A stretch of DNA of 64,000 nt, taken from the NCBI GenBank assembly GCA_004352715.1, contig SCFE01000091.1, positions 1,204,278-1,268,277 on the forward strand. Reading direction: 5' to 3'. Below the pieces are notes generated by a model. The model worked only from the letters and a program-made list of their open reading frames with translations. It searched no databases and had not been told where the DNA came from. This stretch comes from Hofstenia miamia. Lineage: Eukaryota > Xenacoelomorpha > Acoela. This document shows positions 49,201 to 61,394 of this stretch, one piece after another. Each line of letters starts with the position of its first letter. The stretch's first letter is position 1. The position numbers and the translations under genes are program-made.

Positions 49201-49822
49201 TACAGGGTGCCCAGCAAAAAGTCAAGAAATTTGCTAACTCTTTCAAAATTGCTTTATTAAATTAATAAACATAACTAACTGATTAACATTAAACTTTTTA
49301 ATGTTTTATTGAATATTACAATGAAAGAGTTCAGAGGAAATGTTCGAAATGTGAGCCATCACTGTCATAACAAGATTGGAGTCTTTTCTGCCATGTAGTT
49401 ATTGCCCGTTGAATTGTAACTTGATCGATCGAATTCCAGGCGTTCGTAAGAACAAACTTTAAATCGTCAATGCTGATGATTTGTGAACGTTGTGATTGAA
49501 CTTCTTTCAAAAGGATACTCCATATGCAATAGTCCATCACATTGAGGTCCGGACTCTTTGATGGCCAGTCACTAGGTTCGATGAAATTTGGAGTATGTCG
49601 TCTGAGCCATAGCACAGTTTCATGTGCAGTGTGAGGCTTAGCACCATCTTGTTGCCATGTCCAGGTCAAATTTCCCATAATGTCATTGATGTCGTTAAAC
49701 ATTTGAGGGCACATTTCTTCCCTGTACACTTTTTGATTAGTTAGTTAGTTATGTTTATTAATTTAATAAAGTGATTTTGAAAGAGTTTGCAAATTTCTTG
49801 ACTTTTTGCTGGGCACCCTGTA
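49201..49822 (-). mobile_element. Mariner-type element, internally deleted (618 bp)
   Basis: The element spans 49203-49820 with TIRs of about 77 bp (49203-49280 and 49743-49820) beginning CAGGGTGCCCAGCAAAAAG, and a TA target duplication on both sides. It carries only the C-terminal third of a transposase. Unlike its surroundings it contains many CG dinucleotides, so it arrived after the surrounding sequence had lost them, or escaped that process. Confidence 0.9.
49331..49729 (-). pseudogene. Mariner-type transposase, C-terminal part
   Basis: 132 residues, open to the natural stop. Residue D28 in WQQDGAKPHTA and D66 in SPDLNVMDYCIW are the second and third catalytic acids of the DDE/D core; 37 residues lie between them, fitting the DD37D (maT-like) group rather than classical DD34D mariner. 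The N-terminal DNA-binding domain and first catalytic D are missing, so the copy cannot transpose itself, but the reading frame is intact. The end (GSHFEHFL) is typical of the group. Confidence 0.85.
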
Positions 49823-51619
49823 TATTGATGCAGTGATGTTGTGTACTTTGTATTGTCATTGTCTGTTGATTCATAAACATGTGATTCATTAGTTTTGTCA
49901 TAGTTACAGGGGCACAATTTACTTTTCATGTCTTATTTTACCATGTTTATTACATGCACATCTGTGTTTTGTTAATATACTTGACATTGTTAGCTGACTA
50001 ATCAGGTACTATATCACATTGTGATAACTGATTGTTAGTGGGGAAATGTGTATTGCATTTTGCAAATGCATAATTTTCTTTTCTATTAAAAATTCCATGC
50101 ATTTCTAATAATTAATCACTGTAATTTAATTTGTTTTCAGTAATATCCAACATACAAAATGGAAATATGCCTAACCATTAAATGCATATATTATATAGAC
50201 TTACATGATAAAAGCAAACCTGTTTTCTGAAAAATTTGAAATGGTTTATGTAAAAAGACACAATTTCATTGTCTAAAAAGTTATACATGTGATGCTATTA
50301 GTAGGATTTATACATATGCATGCTTTCTTTATACACTATTTTTATATTAGTTTTACATAATTGTAGACTTTACACTTCTCAATTCCTTTGCATTTCTCAG
50401 CTTTACATTTCTTTTTGGTTCATACAGATTTTATTGGCTTTTTCTCATTTGTAGAATTTTGAATTTGCAGATCTTTATCAGTTTACTTGGTTTATGGCTC
50501 TTGCATGGCTGTAGAAATTTATATGGGTTTTCCACTTTCCCTGTGTTTGTAACTTGGTATGGAATTAATGTATGAATTGCTTCACCACTTTTTTTTTAAT
50601 TCCCAAAGAAATGATAACATGTTATCCAGATGATTCACTGCCTTAGTATTGTAGCTGATGTGTACATAACATGAAGGCATTAACTTGTCTATCTAATTAC
50701 TTTCTAACCATATAAATGCTTGCAAATGGATAGTAAATAGTGTATTATTCATATGGAAAAAATACAGGCACATGGCATTTAGAAAAGATATCACTAAGAG
50801 TTTTGAGAAAATTACAAATTATAATTATTTATTGATCAATATAGTGAAAAACAATGCCTATAAAATCCTTTAATCATTGTATAAACTCCACTATGGCTTA
50901 AAAATTTAAAATATATTCAGGTAGTATAGAACTTATGCTTTTCAAACCCCATTTGGTTTTTAGTGACAACTGTGTGCACATTTGCTCACCTGAAAGATAG
51001 AATCCTTACCATAGAACACTGTCTATTAGGTGTTCTCCCCAACAAGTGGAAAGAATGGTTAGCATGTAATTCATTGTGTGGCATAATTCCAATAAACATT
51101 TACATTTTCAACATTAGTTTTTATATTTAATGCAATAATCTCTCAATCTAATTTTTAATTTGGCATTTTTGTATTTTGGAAGTCTGATTGATACTATTTC
51201 CTGCTATGATTGAACTTTGAGTACATCTCTGTAAATTTTGTTAATCTATGTAGTCAATTTTATTGTCATGTTGTAAGCACATTTTTGCTTAATCTTATTT
51301 ACTAAATACTAGTTTTATATGCTGTAGATATTTAGTGATTGTATCAAATGTTTAATAAAACTTATTTTACATCAACTTAATCATTGTGCATATATCTTAT
51401 TTAAATTATGTTCAGCAACTAATCTTTGTGGTCCTGCTGAAGGGCACCAAGCTATGTGATAGTACTGCCTATCCTTTAGCAGTTATGTGAGGTGTACAGT
51501 TAGGGTTTTTCTACTTTTAATTGATTGATTTTGCTTTAGCCATTTTGTTGCTTACATCTAAATTGCAAAAGGTGAGGAGGCACTGAGCTTAGGTTTTAAT
51601 GTGCTTAGGTAAAACATAC
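49823..51619. other. CG-free AT-rich stretch
   Basis: No gene recognised. No CG dinucleotide seen. Confidence 0.5.
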
Positions 51620-52900
51620 ACCTAATCATTGATCAAAAGCAAATAGAGTCTGCCCTCTACATAGACTAATGGTTGATAAACAGATATCAGTTAACTTATT
51701 ACTGTAATGCCAGTTATATGAAATCATCAGCAGCAAGCAAGCCTCTAATATTATTACTGATGTAAACATCTCATTTGCCTTTTCAAAGTCTATACATAGG
51801 TTAAACAAAGTTGGCAACATATGAGCAACAATAAAAGCAGATAGGTCAATCAAAGAAAGTTGGCTATGCATACATATAGACTCACCTTCTGGCAATTACC
51901 ATCACAGTGTAGACCACATGCTGCATGACATACAAATCTCCATAGATCTAAATGTTTGAACTGACTTCCACCAATCCTTCTTTGTTGTGCCCAGAGCTCC
52001 AATCATAAATGCTAAGGCCAGACTATGGCTTATATTCATTTATCTCACATTGGATCATATTTAAACAATTCCTGCAACTAAGAAAACAACATATCAAGTC
52101 TTGAAAGCTAATTTCATGAGCTGTTTCTCTGATCACCACAAAACTAAAAAACTGGCTGCTATACAGTACATCCCTCAAAACAACTAAGGCAACATCTGTA
52201 TTTGAAAATCTTTATTCAAGCATCATCAACAAAGAAAATCCCCTTGGCACACTACATTAATATCCAACAAACTATCAATTGCTGCACAAGACCTCCACAC
52301 TATATCTGATCCATGCTGAAAATATTTGTGAGGCACCACATATGAAACAAAATTTCTTTAACCAAGAATTATCAATGACACATCTCCTCAAACAAACTGA
52401 ACACTCAACTGAAGCATACTACATGCTCTCTTAAAAACATCTGCTTGTCATTAAGAATGAGATACTCTACAACTACCATAATAAATCATATCCAGAATCT
52501 GGCAACTTCAAAATAACAACTAAAATCAAGTTTAAAAAAGAAGGTACTACCAGGATAACCATGGAAGTCATTGAACTCCACCAGCACTAACTCAATCAAT
52601 TACTACATATAGAAATGAGCCTACTCTTCACTTACATTGCAAATTGAAAGACATGACCTAGAAAAACTAGGTAAAAAAATTACACCAGCAAAACCACACT
52701 GGCTGAAAACTAATGAACCAACCTATCTCATAGGCATTACAACTGCAATTCCACATAAAACTACTATTACCAAATGGGCATTTGGCCTGGTAAAAGATAA
52801 TGACAGAGTCACTATAATGGATCCATTGTTTACAAAAATAACTCTTAATGCTGAATGCACAACAGCATTCTTATGCATTCCTGATTGCCTCTAACTAATA
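51620..52900 (+). pseudogene. Decayed relative of the LTR element's third coding region
   Basis: CA-rich, coding-like plus-strand sequence with many stops; the clearest open stretch is 52637-52894. Two blocks resemble the 44.4-47.5 kb region in the same order and spacing: KLKNWLLYSTS followed by FENLYSSI (52,146-52,230) against KVKNWLLHL followed by FKKFYACL (45,778-45,880), and PAKPHWLKTNE (about 52,688) against PKPTPAWLISENE (about 46,255). No gag, pol or LTR is next to it. Function unknown. The minus-strand frame at 51626-51895 is most likely a shadow. Confidence 0.4.
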
Positions 52901-54540
52901 CTAGGAGCAGGTGTTATTAACAGGGGTAGCTGATAGTCAATTATGAAATAGAGCATTAACAAATGCAAGATTCAGCATGAAACTCTATTAAAAGAGAGCA
53001 GTATGAAACTATCTCATTATCATGCAGACACTTCAATTGCCATATATGATATTTATCATTTCTTTAATTATATTTATGATTTATTGTGTATATTCTCTTG
53101 TTTGTCAAAGAGTTCATTGCTTCTGGCTCTATTAATTCTGTGATGTCTTATAAATACTTTTCTAATTTTTTATTGGCTTTCAGCTTCAACCTGTTTTCTA
53201 AATTAAAGTTTTTCTACTTATATCTTAGAATGTAGTAGTAGTATTACAGTTGGTATTTATATATCCTTTCTCATATCAATTTGACCACATGTTTTGGAGT
53301 AATTTTACAAAACTGCTAAAAGTTTTCAATATGTAGTTGTGATTTACTTGCTTTGTATTTTCTGCAGTGTATACATTTACAAAATTGCAAATAAATATAT
53401 GTAATATACACATATTTACAAAAATTCACCATATATACACACAAGAAATACAAATTCAAATAAACTAAGCTATGAGAAAGACAATTATAACTATAAAAAC
53501 AAACAAAATATATGTATATAAAACAAAAAAATCACCTGATAAGAAAAATAGAATAATTTGTTTATTATTTTAGAGTATGTTAATACCTAACCTGATGTTT
53601 GTATTGAAATTCAGTGTAATTGACTAGTTGGAAATATATTCTGAGAGGAGGAGATGTGGTTTTATAAAATATCTTGATTAATAGACATCATGATTAAACA
53701 GTTTTAGATTAAGTAGGGTTTGATAGTAAAGCAGGTCAGATTTGAATGCCATAGAATTTTAAATTTTTGCATAATTTATGAAATAGAATATAACCAAGAA
53801 TGTCATCCAGCTTTCTGTATGATATTGTCCCTTATGAGATTTGATCTTAGTCCCTTTGTTATTTTGAAAAGTAGATAATGTCCCTGCTACTGCATAACTA
53901 AAAATAGTTCCTGATAAATTATGCAAATGAATTACAGTGTCTTTGAGTAAAGTTCAAGTTACTTAGCCTGTGTTCAAGTTTTATGTTTTATTTGAATTTC
54001 AGTAGTTTTTTGAAGAAAATTCTTCTTTCTAATTAATGCAAAAATTTTGCAGTAATTCTGGTTTTTTAGCTACAAAATATTATTTCCCATTGATAAAAAA
54101 CTGAAATTTAAAATAACTTATTTTCAAGTCAATTTTCAATTGAGTTTGAGTATTAATCTGAGTTTTTTTGATCAAGTTCTGCAAATTCATTTGAGTTCAA
54201 TGTTTTAGCATTTTGATTACTGGAATCCTTTATTTATTTAATGTAAAACCTATACAATTTCCAATCAAAGATTAATAGATATGTAAATAAATGCTAAGTT
54301 GAAATAAATTGAACACCTTTGGAATGATTAAGTATTTATCAGTGATTAATTTCCCTTTTTCTATGCTTAACTGATTTGGACTTTTACCTGACTAGGCATT
54401 CTCTGAAAACAGTATAACATTATTTGCACTAAATGAATTTTAAAAATCTAACTCAAGCTAGTATGAGAGAACAGTTTTTGAAAAAAGCCTCAAATATATA
54501 ACTCAAAACTGCTACTATTAAGCAAAAAAGAATGCATACA
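52901..54540. other. CG-free AT-rich stretch up to the composition boundary
   Basis: No gene recognised. The first CG after about 49,730 is at 54541. Confidence 0.5.
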
Positions 54541-55090
54541 CGTATAAATTAATAAAATTATCTATATTTTCTAATTTTCTCAAAGTAATTGAGCTAGTTT
54601 AACTGTGAAATTTGGTTTATGTCTAAATTTGTCAGAATCATCCTACAAGTCACAAAAATTAAGTTCGTATTTGACCATTTTTGTCTGTGACAATTTTATC
54701 AAGGTCGTATCGTAAGACCTCTCGTTGTAATAACCCAAATTTAGTTTAAATAAAATAATATATTTCTGATGTGTTCACAAAAAGATAATTTTTTAAGATG
54801 TTCAAGGGCTATATATTTTCCTATATAGTATATATAATAATTGTATTGTTCTTGAATGTCGTATTTTCATATTTAATTGCTTCTATACTAATATTTGTTC
54901 CTTTGGATCTCCCAATGCTTTTATTAAGAAAATTCCATTTTGGTTAGATTTCTTTAGTCGTTTGAATTAATCCTTCACCTTAGATTCGTAATTTTATTTG
55001 CGGCTCCGTTTGATTAATGGCTTAGCCTACTCATAATTAGTCCAATTAAGATTAATAGGATTCGATTTCGCAAGTTCAAATTCAAAGGGT

Positions 55091-55118
55091 TATATATATA
55101 TATATATATATATATATT
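55091..55118. repeat. (TA)n microsatellite
   Basis: About 14 TA units. Confidence 0.95.
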
Positions 55119-55526
55119 AGCAACTTTCTGAACCCTGAGGTTTCGATTGATGTTTCTATGCTTCAATCCTACGATTACATTTGTCCAACCAAAAACCCTT
55201 ATTAAGATTTTCGAGTTGTTTAATTTATTTGTTGGTTCGTTAATGACTTGCATATAGAATTTATTTCGTTGGACTAGCACACATACGTGCATTGTAAATA
55301 GCTGCTCTTAAATTTAGGCACACTAACCTTTTCTCGAGCAAAAGCTATTTCATACATTTAAAAAGTTGTATGGCTATTTTCAGGGATCTGCATGCTACTT
55401 TTGACACTAATCACTCGATTTTATATTTTCATAATATTAAATAAGCAGCGCTAAACAAATGCGAAAAAGATTCTCCAAAGCGGGTTTATTGTGAGATTTT
55501 ACCCATTAATATAGTACAAAACGCCG

Positions 55527-55528
<2 letters not shown>

Positions 55529-55558
<30 letters not shown>
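55529..55558. repeat. (TA)n microsatellite
   Basis: About 15 TA units. Confidence 0.95.
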
Positions 55559-55561
<3 letters not shown>

Positions 55562-56050
55562 TAAATTTGTAGCAAAATCCATTACATTTTGATGTATGCG
55601 TAATAATTTGTTTCGGGCTAGTGTTTTCAAAATTGTTTGGTATTAATGTGTTGGTATGATTTGAATTCAAACATTTGAGCGATATTCTTATGAATTAAAA
55701 ACTATGCGGCTACATTCTTAATTTGCATTTGCAATTTGATAGTAATTGTATAAATCTTACAGAGAATCATATTGTTATTTAGTATTATTTATAGAGAATA
55801 CACTTTTTTAAACGTTCAGTGCCTACAATAAAGTTTCAAATTACAATTCTAGCGGGAAATATTCGATATTTATTGCTTGTTTGGTACCTTCCAATTTGCT
55901 TGCTTAAATTTCAGGATAACATATATTATTCATTGCTTTATATGAAAATTCTAAACTTTTAAAATGTTGCGTTAACTGCAATATCTTGTGTAGTCGATAT
56001 TAATACTTCTATAAACTTTCATTAAATAATTCTTTTTTTAATTCTTTAGA

Positions 56051-56233
56051 ATGTCTTTTAAAGATGTTTTGTATCGACGAGTTTTCAAGCGATCATCCAC
56101 CCAATTTCTTGGCGTACTTGTAGCAGTAATTGCTTTTGAAAGAATCATGGATGTTTCCTCCAAATATACATATGATTATATTAATGCCGGAAAACAGTTC
56201 AAGGATGTCAGAAAACGACTTCAATTAGAATAA
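56051..56233 (+). CDS. UQCR10: Cytochrome b-c1 complex subunit 9 (UQCR10/QCR9 family)
   Basis: 60 residues, the usual length of this family. It is a small single-pass subunit of mitochondrial complex III (ubiquinol-cytochrome c oxidoreductase) in the inner membrane, next to the Rieske protein and cytochrome c1. Residues 8-16 (YRRVFKRSS) correspond to the family's conserved 'LFRRTS' stretch, residues 18-32 (QFLGVLVAVIAFERI) form the membrane helix ending in the conserved FER, and YDYINAGKQFKDVR matches the C-terminal YDxINxGKxxKxI pattern. The ATG sits two bases after a good 3' splice site (aattctttag), so an upstream non-coding exon is likely; the coding part is one exon. Intact frame. It lies 1.5 kb from the CG-poor block. 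Confidence 0.95.
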   Translation: MSFKDVLYRRVFKRSSTQFLGVLVAVIAFERIMDVSSKYTYDYINAGKQFKDVRKRLQLE

Positions 56234-56389
56234 CCATATTTGTACAAAAATAATTTTTTCAATGTTTATACATCTTTGGTCTTACTGCCCAAATACATTA
56301 TAATTGATTGCCATGTATTTTAATTGTCTACCCACAATGCAATTTAATTGTATTATTAAATATCGAGCTTCTTTAAGTAATCTGCGCAC

Positions 56390-56395
56390 AATAAA
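56390..56395 (+). terminator. Likely poly(A) signal of UQCR10
   Basis: AATAAA 157 bases after the UQCR10 stop codon. Confidence 0.6.
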
Positions 56396-56700
56396 CACAA
56401 AAGAGGTTTCTGCATACTTTAGTTTTCTTATCTGTGCTTGAAGTCTACGCATTCGCCTATATATGGGCTTTATGTTAAATTGAATTCACACAAATACAAA
56501 CAAATACATACTAGTATTTGTAAATAGGGTGCACTCAGTCATTATATGCAATTCAAACACATTAAAGCTTTTTAGAATTCTTCGTAATTTTATCGTTTTA
56601 GGGATTCAATCTTATTTTGAAGCATGACATTGTTTAAACGCAAAACCTTTACGCTTGCCTGTTGCATTATTCTATTTTTTAGATTCAGTTCATTTTCTAT
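56396..56700. other. Non-coding spacer between UQCR10 and a LINE copy
   Basis: Nothing recognised. Confidence 0.5.
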
Positions 56701-56701
56701 T

Positions 56702-57930
56702 GCTTTAAGATAAGATAAGATAAGAGATTCTATATTCAGATAAATTTTTTACAATTCAATAACTGATAATTTATCTGAATAGCGTCATAAATTACAAAAA
56801 AGTAACCAATCTACAAATCAACATACATTACAAAAAGTAACAATTCTTACAGGCTATGGATGAATTACTTTATATTGCTATTTTAATGACGAGTTATCGT
56901 ATAGTCATTGTTGTAAAATTTAAATCCTAACCATGATGTACCTAAAATATATTTTTGCTTAAGGAAGATTTTTAAACGCTTTTTAAAAGGTTTCAATTTT
57001 TCAATGCTTTTAATTTCTTTAGGTAGCGAATTCCAGGTTCGAATTGCGACATTAATGAAAGATTTCTACAAAACTTTTTTCTTATACTTAACACATGTAA
57101 AAATTTTAGATCTTGAATTCTGTTTATGCGCAAATCCCGGGAATTCAATTGAATTATAAGGCGGTAGATTTTTTACTAGTTTGAAAAATGTTAGCAAGGT
57201 ATTTAAAATGACGAGTTGTTTTGGAAAGAGAATTGACCTAGAAATGTAATGTTTAGTTTTCGATGAATTTTTTGCTGAGATATTCAGTGCCCATTTTAAT
57301 TGAATGTCAAGTTTTCTATAAAGCACATCACTTAAATCAGTAAATAAGATGTTTGCATAATTAAGGTGGCTCATGATAAAAGCATGGAAGAATTGAATAA
57401 TTGCACAAGGTGGTAATTGCTTAACTACTAGTGTCATACTTTTTATACCTATAGCTAGTTTTCTAACTGTTATGTTAATGTGAGTGTTGAACTTTAACTT
57501 TGAGTCAATGGTTACGCCTAAGTACTTGAAAGTGTCTACAATAGGTACATTAACAGTATTAATTTTCAAAGTCATTTTGGAAACATCGTAGTTATTTTTA
57601 TTGGGCTGCAAAATACAAAATTCCGTCTTAGCTTCATTAATTAGCAACTTATGCATTGAAAAATATTTTGACAATTTGTTGCAATTGAATTCTATTGATT
57701 CCACTGCTGAGTGCATTGATGTATTATCGCTGAAGATGCAGGTGTCATCGGCATATTGAATTAGATTGCAATTGGTTATTGACTGCATGTCATTTACATA
57801 AATACTAAAAAGAAGAGGACCTAGAATCGTTCCTTGAGGCACCCCATTGTAAACCGGTAACCAATCAGAAAAAATATCGTTTAATTTAAGAATGTAGTCG
57901 CGTTCCTTTAGTTGACGCAATACCACCTAA
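56702..57930 (-). mobile_element. 5'-truncated LINE (Jockey/CR1-like) copy
   Basis: Runs on the minus strand from inside the RT domain to a 3' tail made of TCTTA units (seen as aagataagataagataag at 56,706-56,724). The 5' truncation is typical of target-primed reverse transcription. No clear target duplication was found. Confidence 0.8.
56883..57926 (-). pseudogene. LINE reverse transcriptase, C-terminal half
   Basis: A 286-residue open stretch then a TAG at about 57,066, after which the same frame goes on to a TAA at 56883. Motifs: VYNGVPQGTILGPLLFSIYVND (RT motif 4/B; seen as NGVPQG and LGPLLF), IQYADDTCIF with the YADD catalytic box, FKYLGVTIDSKLKF---HI, and near the end AIRTWNSLPKEIK, the C-terminal signature of Jockey/CR1-type elements. 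The fingers and the endonuclease domain are absent because of 5' truncation. The frame is nearly intact, so this copy is younger than the R4-like LINEs in the CG-poor block. Confidence 0.88.
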
Positions 57931-58027
57931 CAGACTTATCGAATAAACAATTAAACCCAACTAACTGTAAACTGAGTTTTCCCAATCGATTCAGTTAAGC
58001 TTTCAATTGCCGGTAATTCATTGAGAA

Positions 58028-58120
58028 GGCTTTTAAGATAAGGTAAGAGTAAAGAAACTTTATTCCAATACAAGTTTGCAATTAAATTGCTGGCATGAAT
58101 AACTTTATTAAATTAACAAA
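58028..58120 (-). mobile_element. Possible second LINE 3'-end remnant
   Basis: ttttaagataaggtaagagt resembles the tail of the neighbouring LINE copy (tttaagataagataagagat). The adjoining sequence has no coding signal. Confidence 0.35.
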
Positions 58121-61100
58121 GTGCATAATTTAAAAACAAATTTCAAAAAGTGTTCGAGGTTGTGGATAACATACTACTACAAGCGGCTCCGGAACAATTG
58201 CAAATGAAAATAAGTTGGATAATTTGAATAATACTTCGATTAATTCGAACTCACAGTTAGTAACAAAATTATTTATTTTATTCTAAAACCAAAATTTTAT
58301 TCATTTTACATCATATTTTTATTCCTTCATATATACTAAATGGATTAAAATCTTAAGATTGATGTTATTACCTTATTAAATCAAATTATAGAAGTAGTCG
58401 AAATCAAAGCAATGTAACCATCGCTATAGACTCACACAACAGACTGAATTTTAAATGCTGGAACATTATTTTGTTATTTTCATTTTTTTCATTTTTACGT
58501 ACATATATTACGTTGTTTAAAAAATATTTCTTATCATGTTTAAGTGGTCCCATATAAGTACGTCGTTTTCTCTTTATTCACAAATATTATGAATTCATAA
58601 ATTTCTAAATTCAGAAACTTCGCAGTATTGAAACAAGTCCATTCAGGCCCAAACCGTTCGAATTATCCAAATCCGACTATATAATTTCAATATAAATATT
58701 TACCCTATATAATTTCAATATAAATATTTACCCTGTGTATTTGAAAATGTGCATATTAACATTTTAAGTTATTGAAGAAACATCCTAATTTCTTTAAATT
58801 TCATTAATAAGGAATTTTTACATGCAAAACTATGTTAATACTTTCTCACAGATAAATCCAGGTGATCTATTGTCACTGAATGTGCAAGTATCATCTTGAT
58901 ATTGAATGATATTGCAACCAGTTATAGTACATTTATATAATATATTTGAAACGAAGGAGGCGTAATATCGTTAGTTGTCGTCTCATGTAGCCGTTCTTAA
59001 AAATATGATGTTCTTTTGAAAAATTCCAATTATATTTAGCATTTATAAAATGTCTGTATGCTATACTCTTTTCGAGAATAATATTCCCAAGAAGCAATGA
59101 AAATTATTTTTGAATAGCAATAGTCTAGTTTTCTATGTGCATGAATCGAAACAATAAGAACTTGAATAAAAAATGATAAATCAAGACAATATAAAAACAA
59201 AATATAAATAGGAATTGAACAAGTACTAAATCGAATACCTGTTTCTTGTTGATGCAGCGATGAAGGTTCACAGAAAGTAGAGATGTAGGTTTTTGTACCT
59301 TGGATGAATTCATAGATTGATAGCCCGATGATAATTCTCGAGAAGCAATGCTTTCGTGAATCCTGTTGTAATGTTGAATTTTACTTTAAATATGAATTTT
59401 TCTTGACGATGTCATCACTAAATTTTGGTGCAAGAACAGTTTCTTCTTGGTAGTAGATTATGAATAATTTAACTACAGAAAAATTTGTTTTAAGCAACCA
59501 TATGCATGGAAATTTCACCGAGCCGGTTTCTCAAAAAACTATATTTGTATAATTACACGACACTGCAATTGCAGAATTATTGGTTCTGCTATATATTTTA
59601 CAAATGCTTAAATTTCAGACATTTGATTCTAGCATTCCTTCTATCTTACTTTTAGAATTAACAAGTGTAGGTTTCTTAATAATAATTTATTTTAAGCCTC
59701 TGTACTTACAAAAAAGTATAAAAATGTTTAAGATTGAAAATAAATTGTATTTCTATAATTCCACTTAGTTGCAATTTAATATTACTCAGCTACAGACTTT
59801 TTTAAATATCCAAATATGTTTTTTCTTTGGTGATAATTCTAACTTATTTTTTTTTCTAAATTCCTTAAAATTATATTCTTCTTTAATTTCAAGTGATAAT
59901 TTGTTCCGTAGATCTATACAGTAATTGATAAACCAGTTCTTCATGAATCTTTTTGTAAATTCAATTTTCCATTCCAAGTAGTATGATAATATGAAGTGAT
60001 GTCCCTCCCATTTTTCAAATTATATAATTATATTTATATGAAAATTATATAAATAAAATTTTTATTTACATGATTCTTGTTAGCTTCTCATCTGTATATG
60101 ATTTTTAAAATTTATGTCTTTTTAGCTACCTATAATATATACAATGAACAAGCTTATTTTTAAAAATTTATTTTAAGGTCTTCTGTACGTAAATTTGCGT
60201 TTTTATAAAATTTAAAACGATATGATATAAATAATGTTGCAGAATCAACCCTTTAGTTTTTTCTTTTACTATTGTAATATTTATTTATATTATTCGCACT
60301 TTAACTATTTTGTTAATCTTCTTTTTAACGCTTTTCTGGTGAACCATCCACTTTTAATTATAAATGTTTATATGAGTTAAACCCTTCATTTCATAGCATC
60401 ATACCCACACTGATAATTCTCTTATATCGTTGGCATTCCGTAACTATAAATTAACTCCCAGCTCCCGATGTTATCTTAAAATTCTAGCAATGTTTGATAG
60501 AACTTCACTGTAAATTCTTTCAATGAATTCCATACTCCAATTCTCAATGTACTCATTGGATAACATGGTATTGATATGAAATCTAATACATTTTAAACCA
60601 TCTTAAAAATTGGGATTTAAACTGCAGTATGTTACTAAATACTTCCATTGTCTGTTTTCGAAATAAGTACTTAGAACTTTGAGGGGACTGCATTCTGAAT
60701 TATTGTAATCTAATGAACAGTTCAGGGATAGAAGTGGGACGGGTTGATCCATTAGTTGAGTGATGTGAGGCCACGTTTTCTTAGTTGAAAAGCACTGAAC
60801 CTATAAATTGTCAATTTTTTAATTTGTAAAGTAATTTTATTTTTTATAATACAAGGTTGCCTTCTCGATAATATATGCTTTCGCTCATGATACCTGTAAA
60901 ATTTCTAACAGCAAATTTCTGGAAACGGCATAGGAAATTATAGACCAAGATTGTGACAACTTATGTGTGCATATACAAATTGATAATTATTTGCGACCAA
61001 TCTGACTTCTGCATCGTTAGTATTTTGAATATGCTCTTTACGATAACAAAGCATTTACCTGGTTCTTACTTAATAACATTTCATGAATTTGATCATACAC

Positions 61101-61280
61101 AAAACACAAAACAACTTTATACTAACGAATGCTTCAAAATATTCATAGTTTTAATCTATTTATAATGCAATTCGCAACAGGAATTTACTGCCTAGATAAA
61201 TGCCACTAACCTAAAACTGATAAAAAAATACTTAAAATCACTTCTGTAGAAATACCCAAGATTCTGCTATAACCCACAGA
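58121..61280. other. Non-coding AT-rich stretch
   Basis: No gene recognised. Holds a 28-bp perfect tandem duplication at 58678-58733. Confidence 0.55.
58678..58733 (+). repeat. 28-bp tandem duplication (two units)
   Basis: Two identical units of tatataatttcaatata-type sequence, 58678-58705 and 58706-58733. Confidence 0.92.
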
Positions 61281-61296
61281 CAGGGATTCCCATTTT

Positions 61297-61330
61297 GCTG
61301 TTAGCAGCTAAAGAAGCTGTTAACAGCAAC
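61297..61330. repeat. GCTGTTAACAGC palindrome cluster, left
   Basis: Two neighbouring inverted repeats, GCTGTTAGCAGC and GCTGTTAACAGC, just after CAGGGATTCCC. A similar cluster in inverse order lies at 62,775-62,818. Confidence 0.6.
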
Positions 61331-61394
61331 TCTTCGTAAATAGACTCTGAAATTTATTGGATACGGAGCAGAGGTGTACGATGGGTTTTTCTTG

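Larger units (their letters stand above)
54541..56045. other. Upstream region of UQCR10, normal CG content
   Basis: AT-rich with frequent CG. Contains TA microsatellites (55,091-55,118 and about 55,529-55,558). A 5' non-coding exon of UQCR10 probably lies here but I cannot place it. Confidence 0.5.

Noticed and set aside
51626-51895. 89-residue minus-strand frame with a hydrophobic stretch
   Set aside because: Opposite to the coding-like strand that shows the similarity to the 45-46 kb region; probably a shadow.
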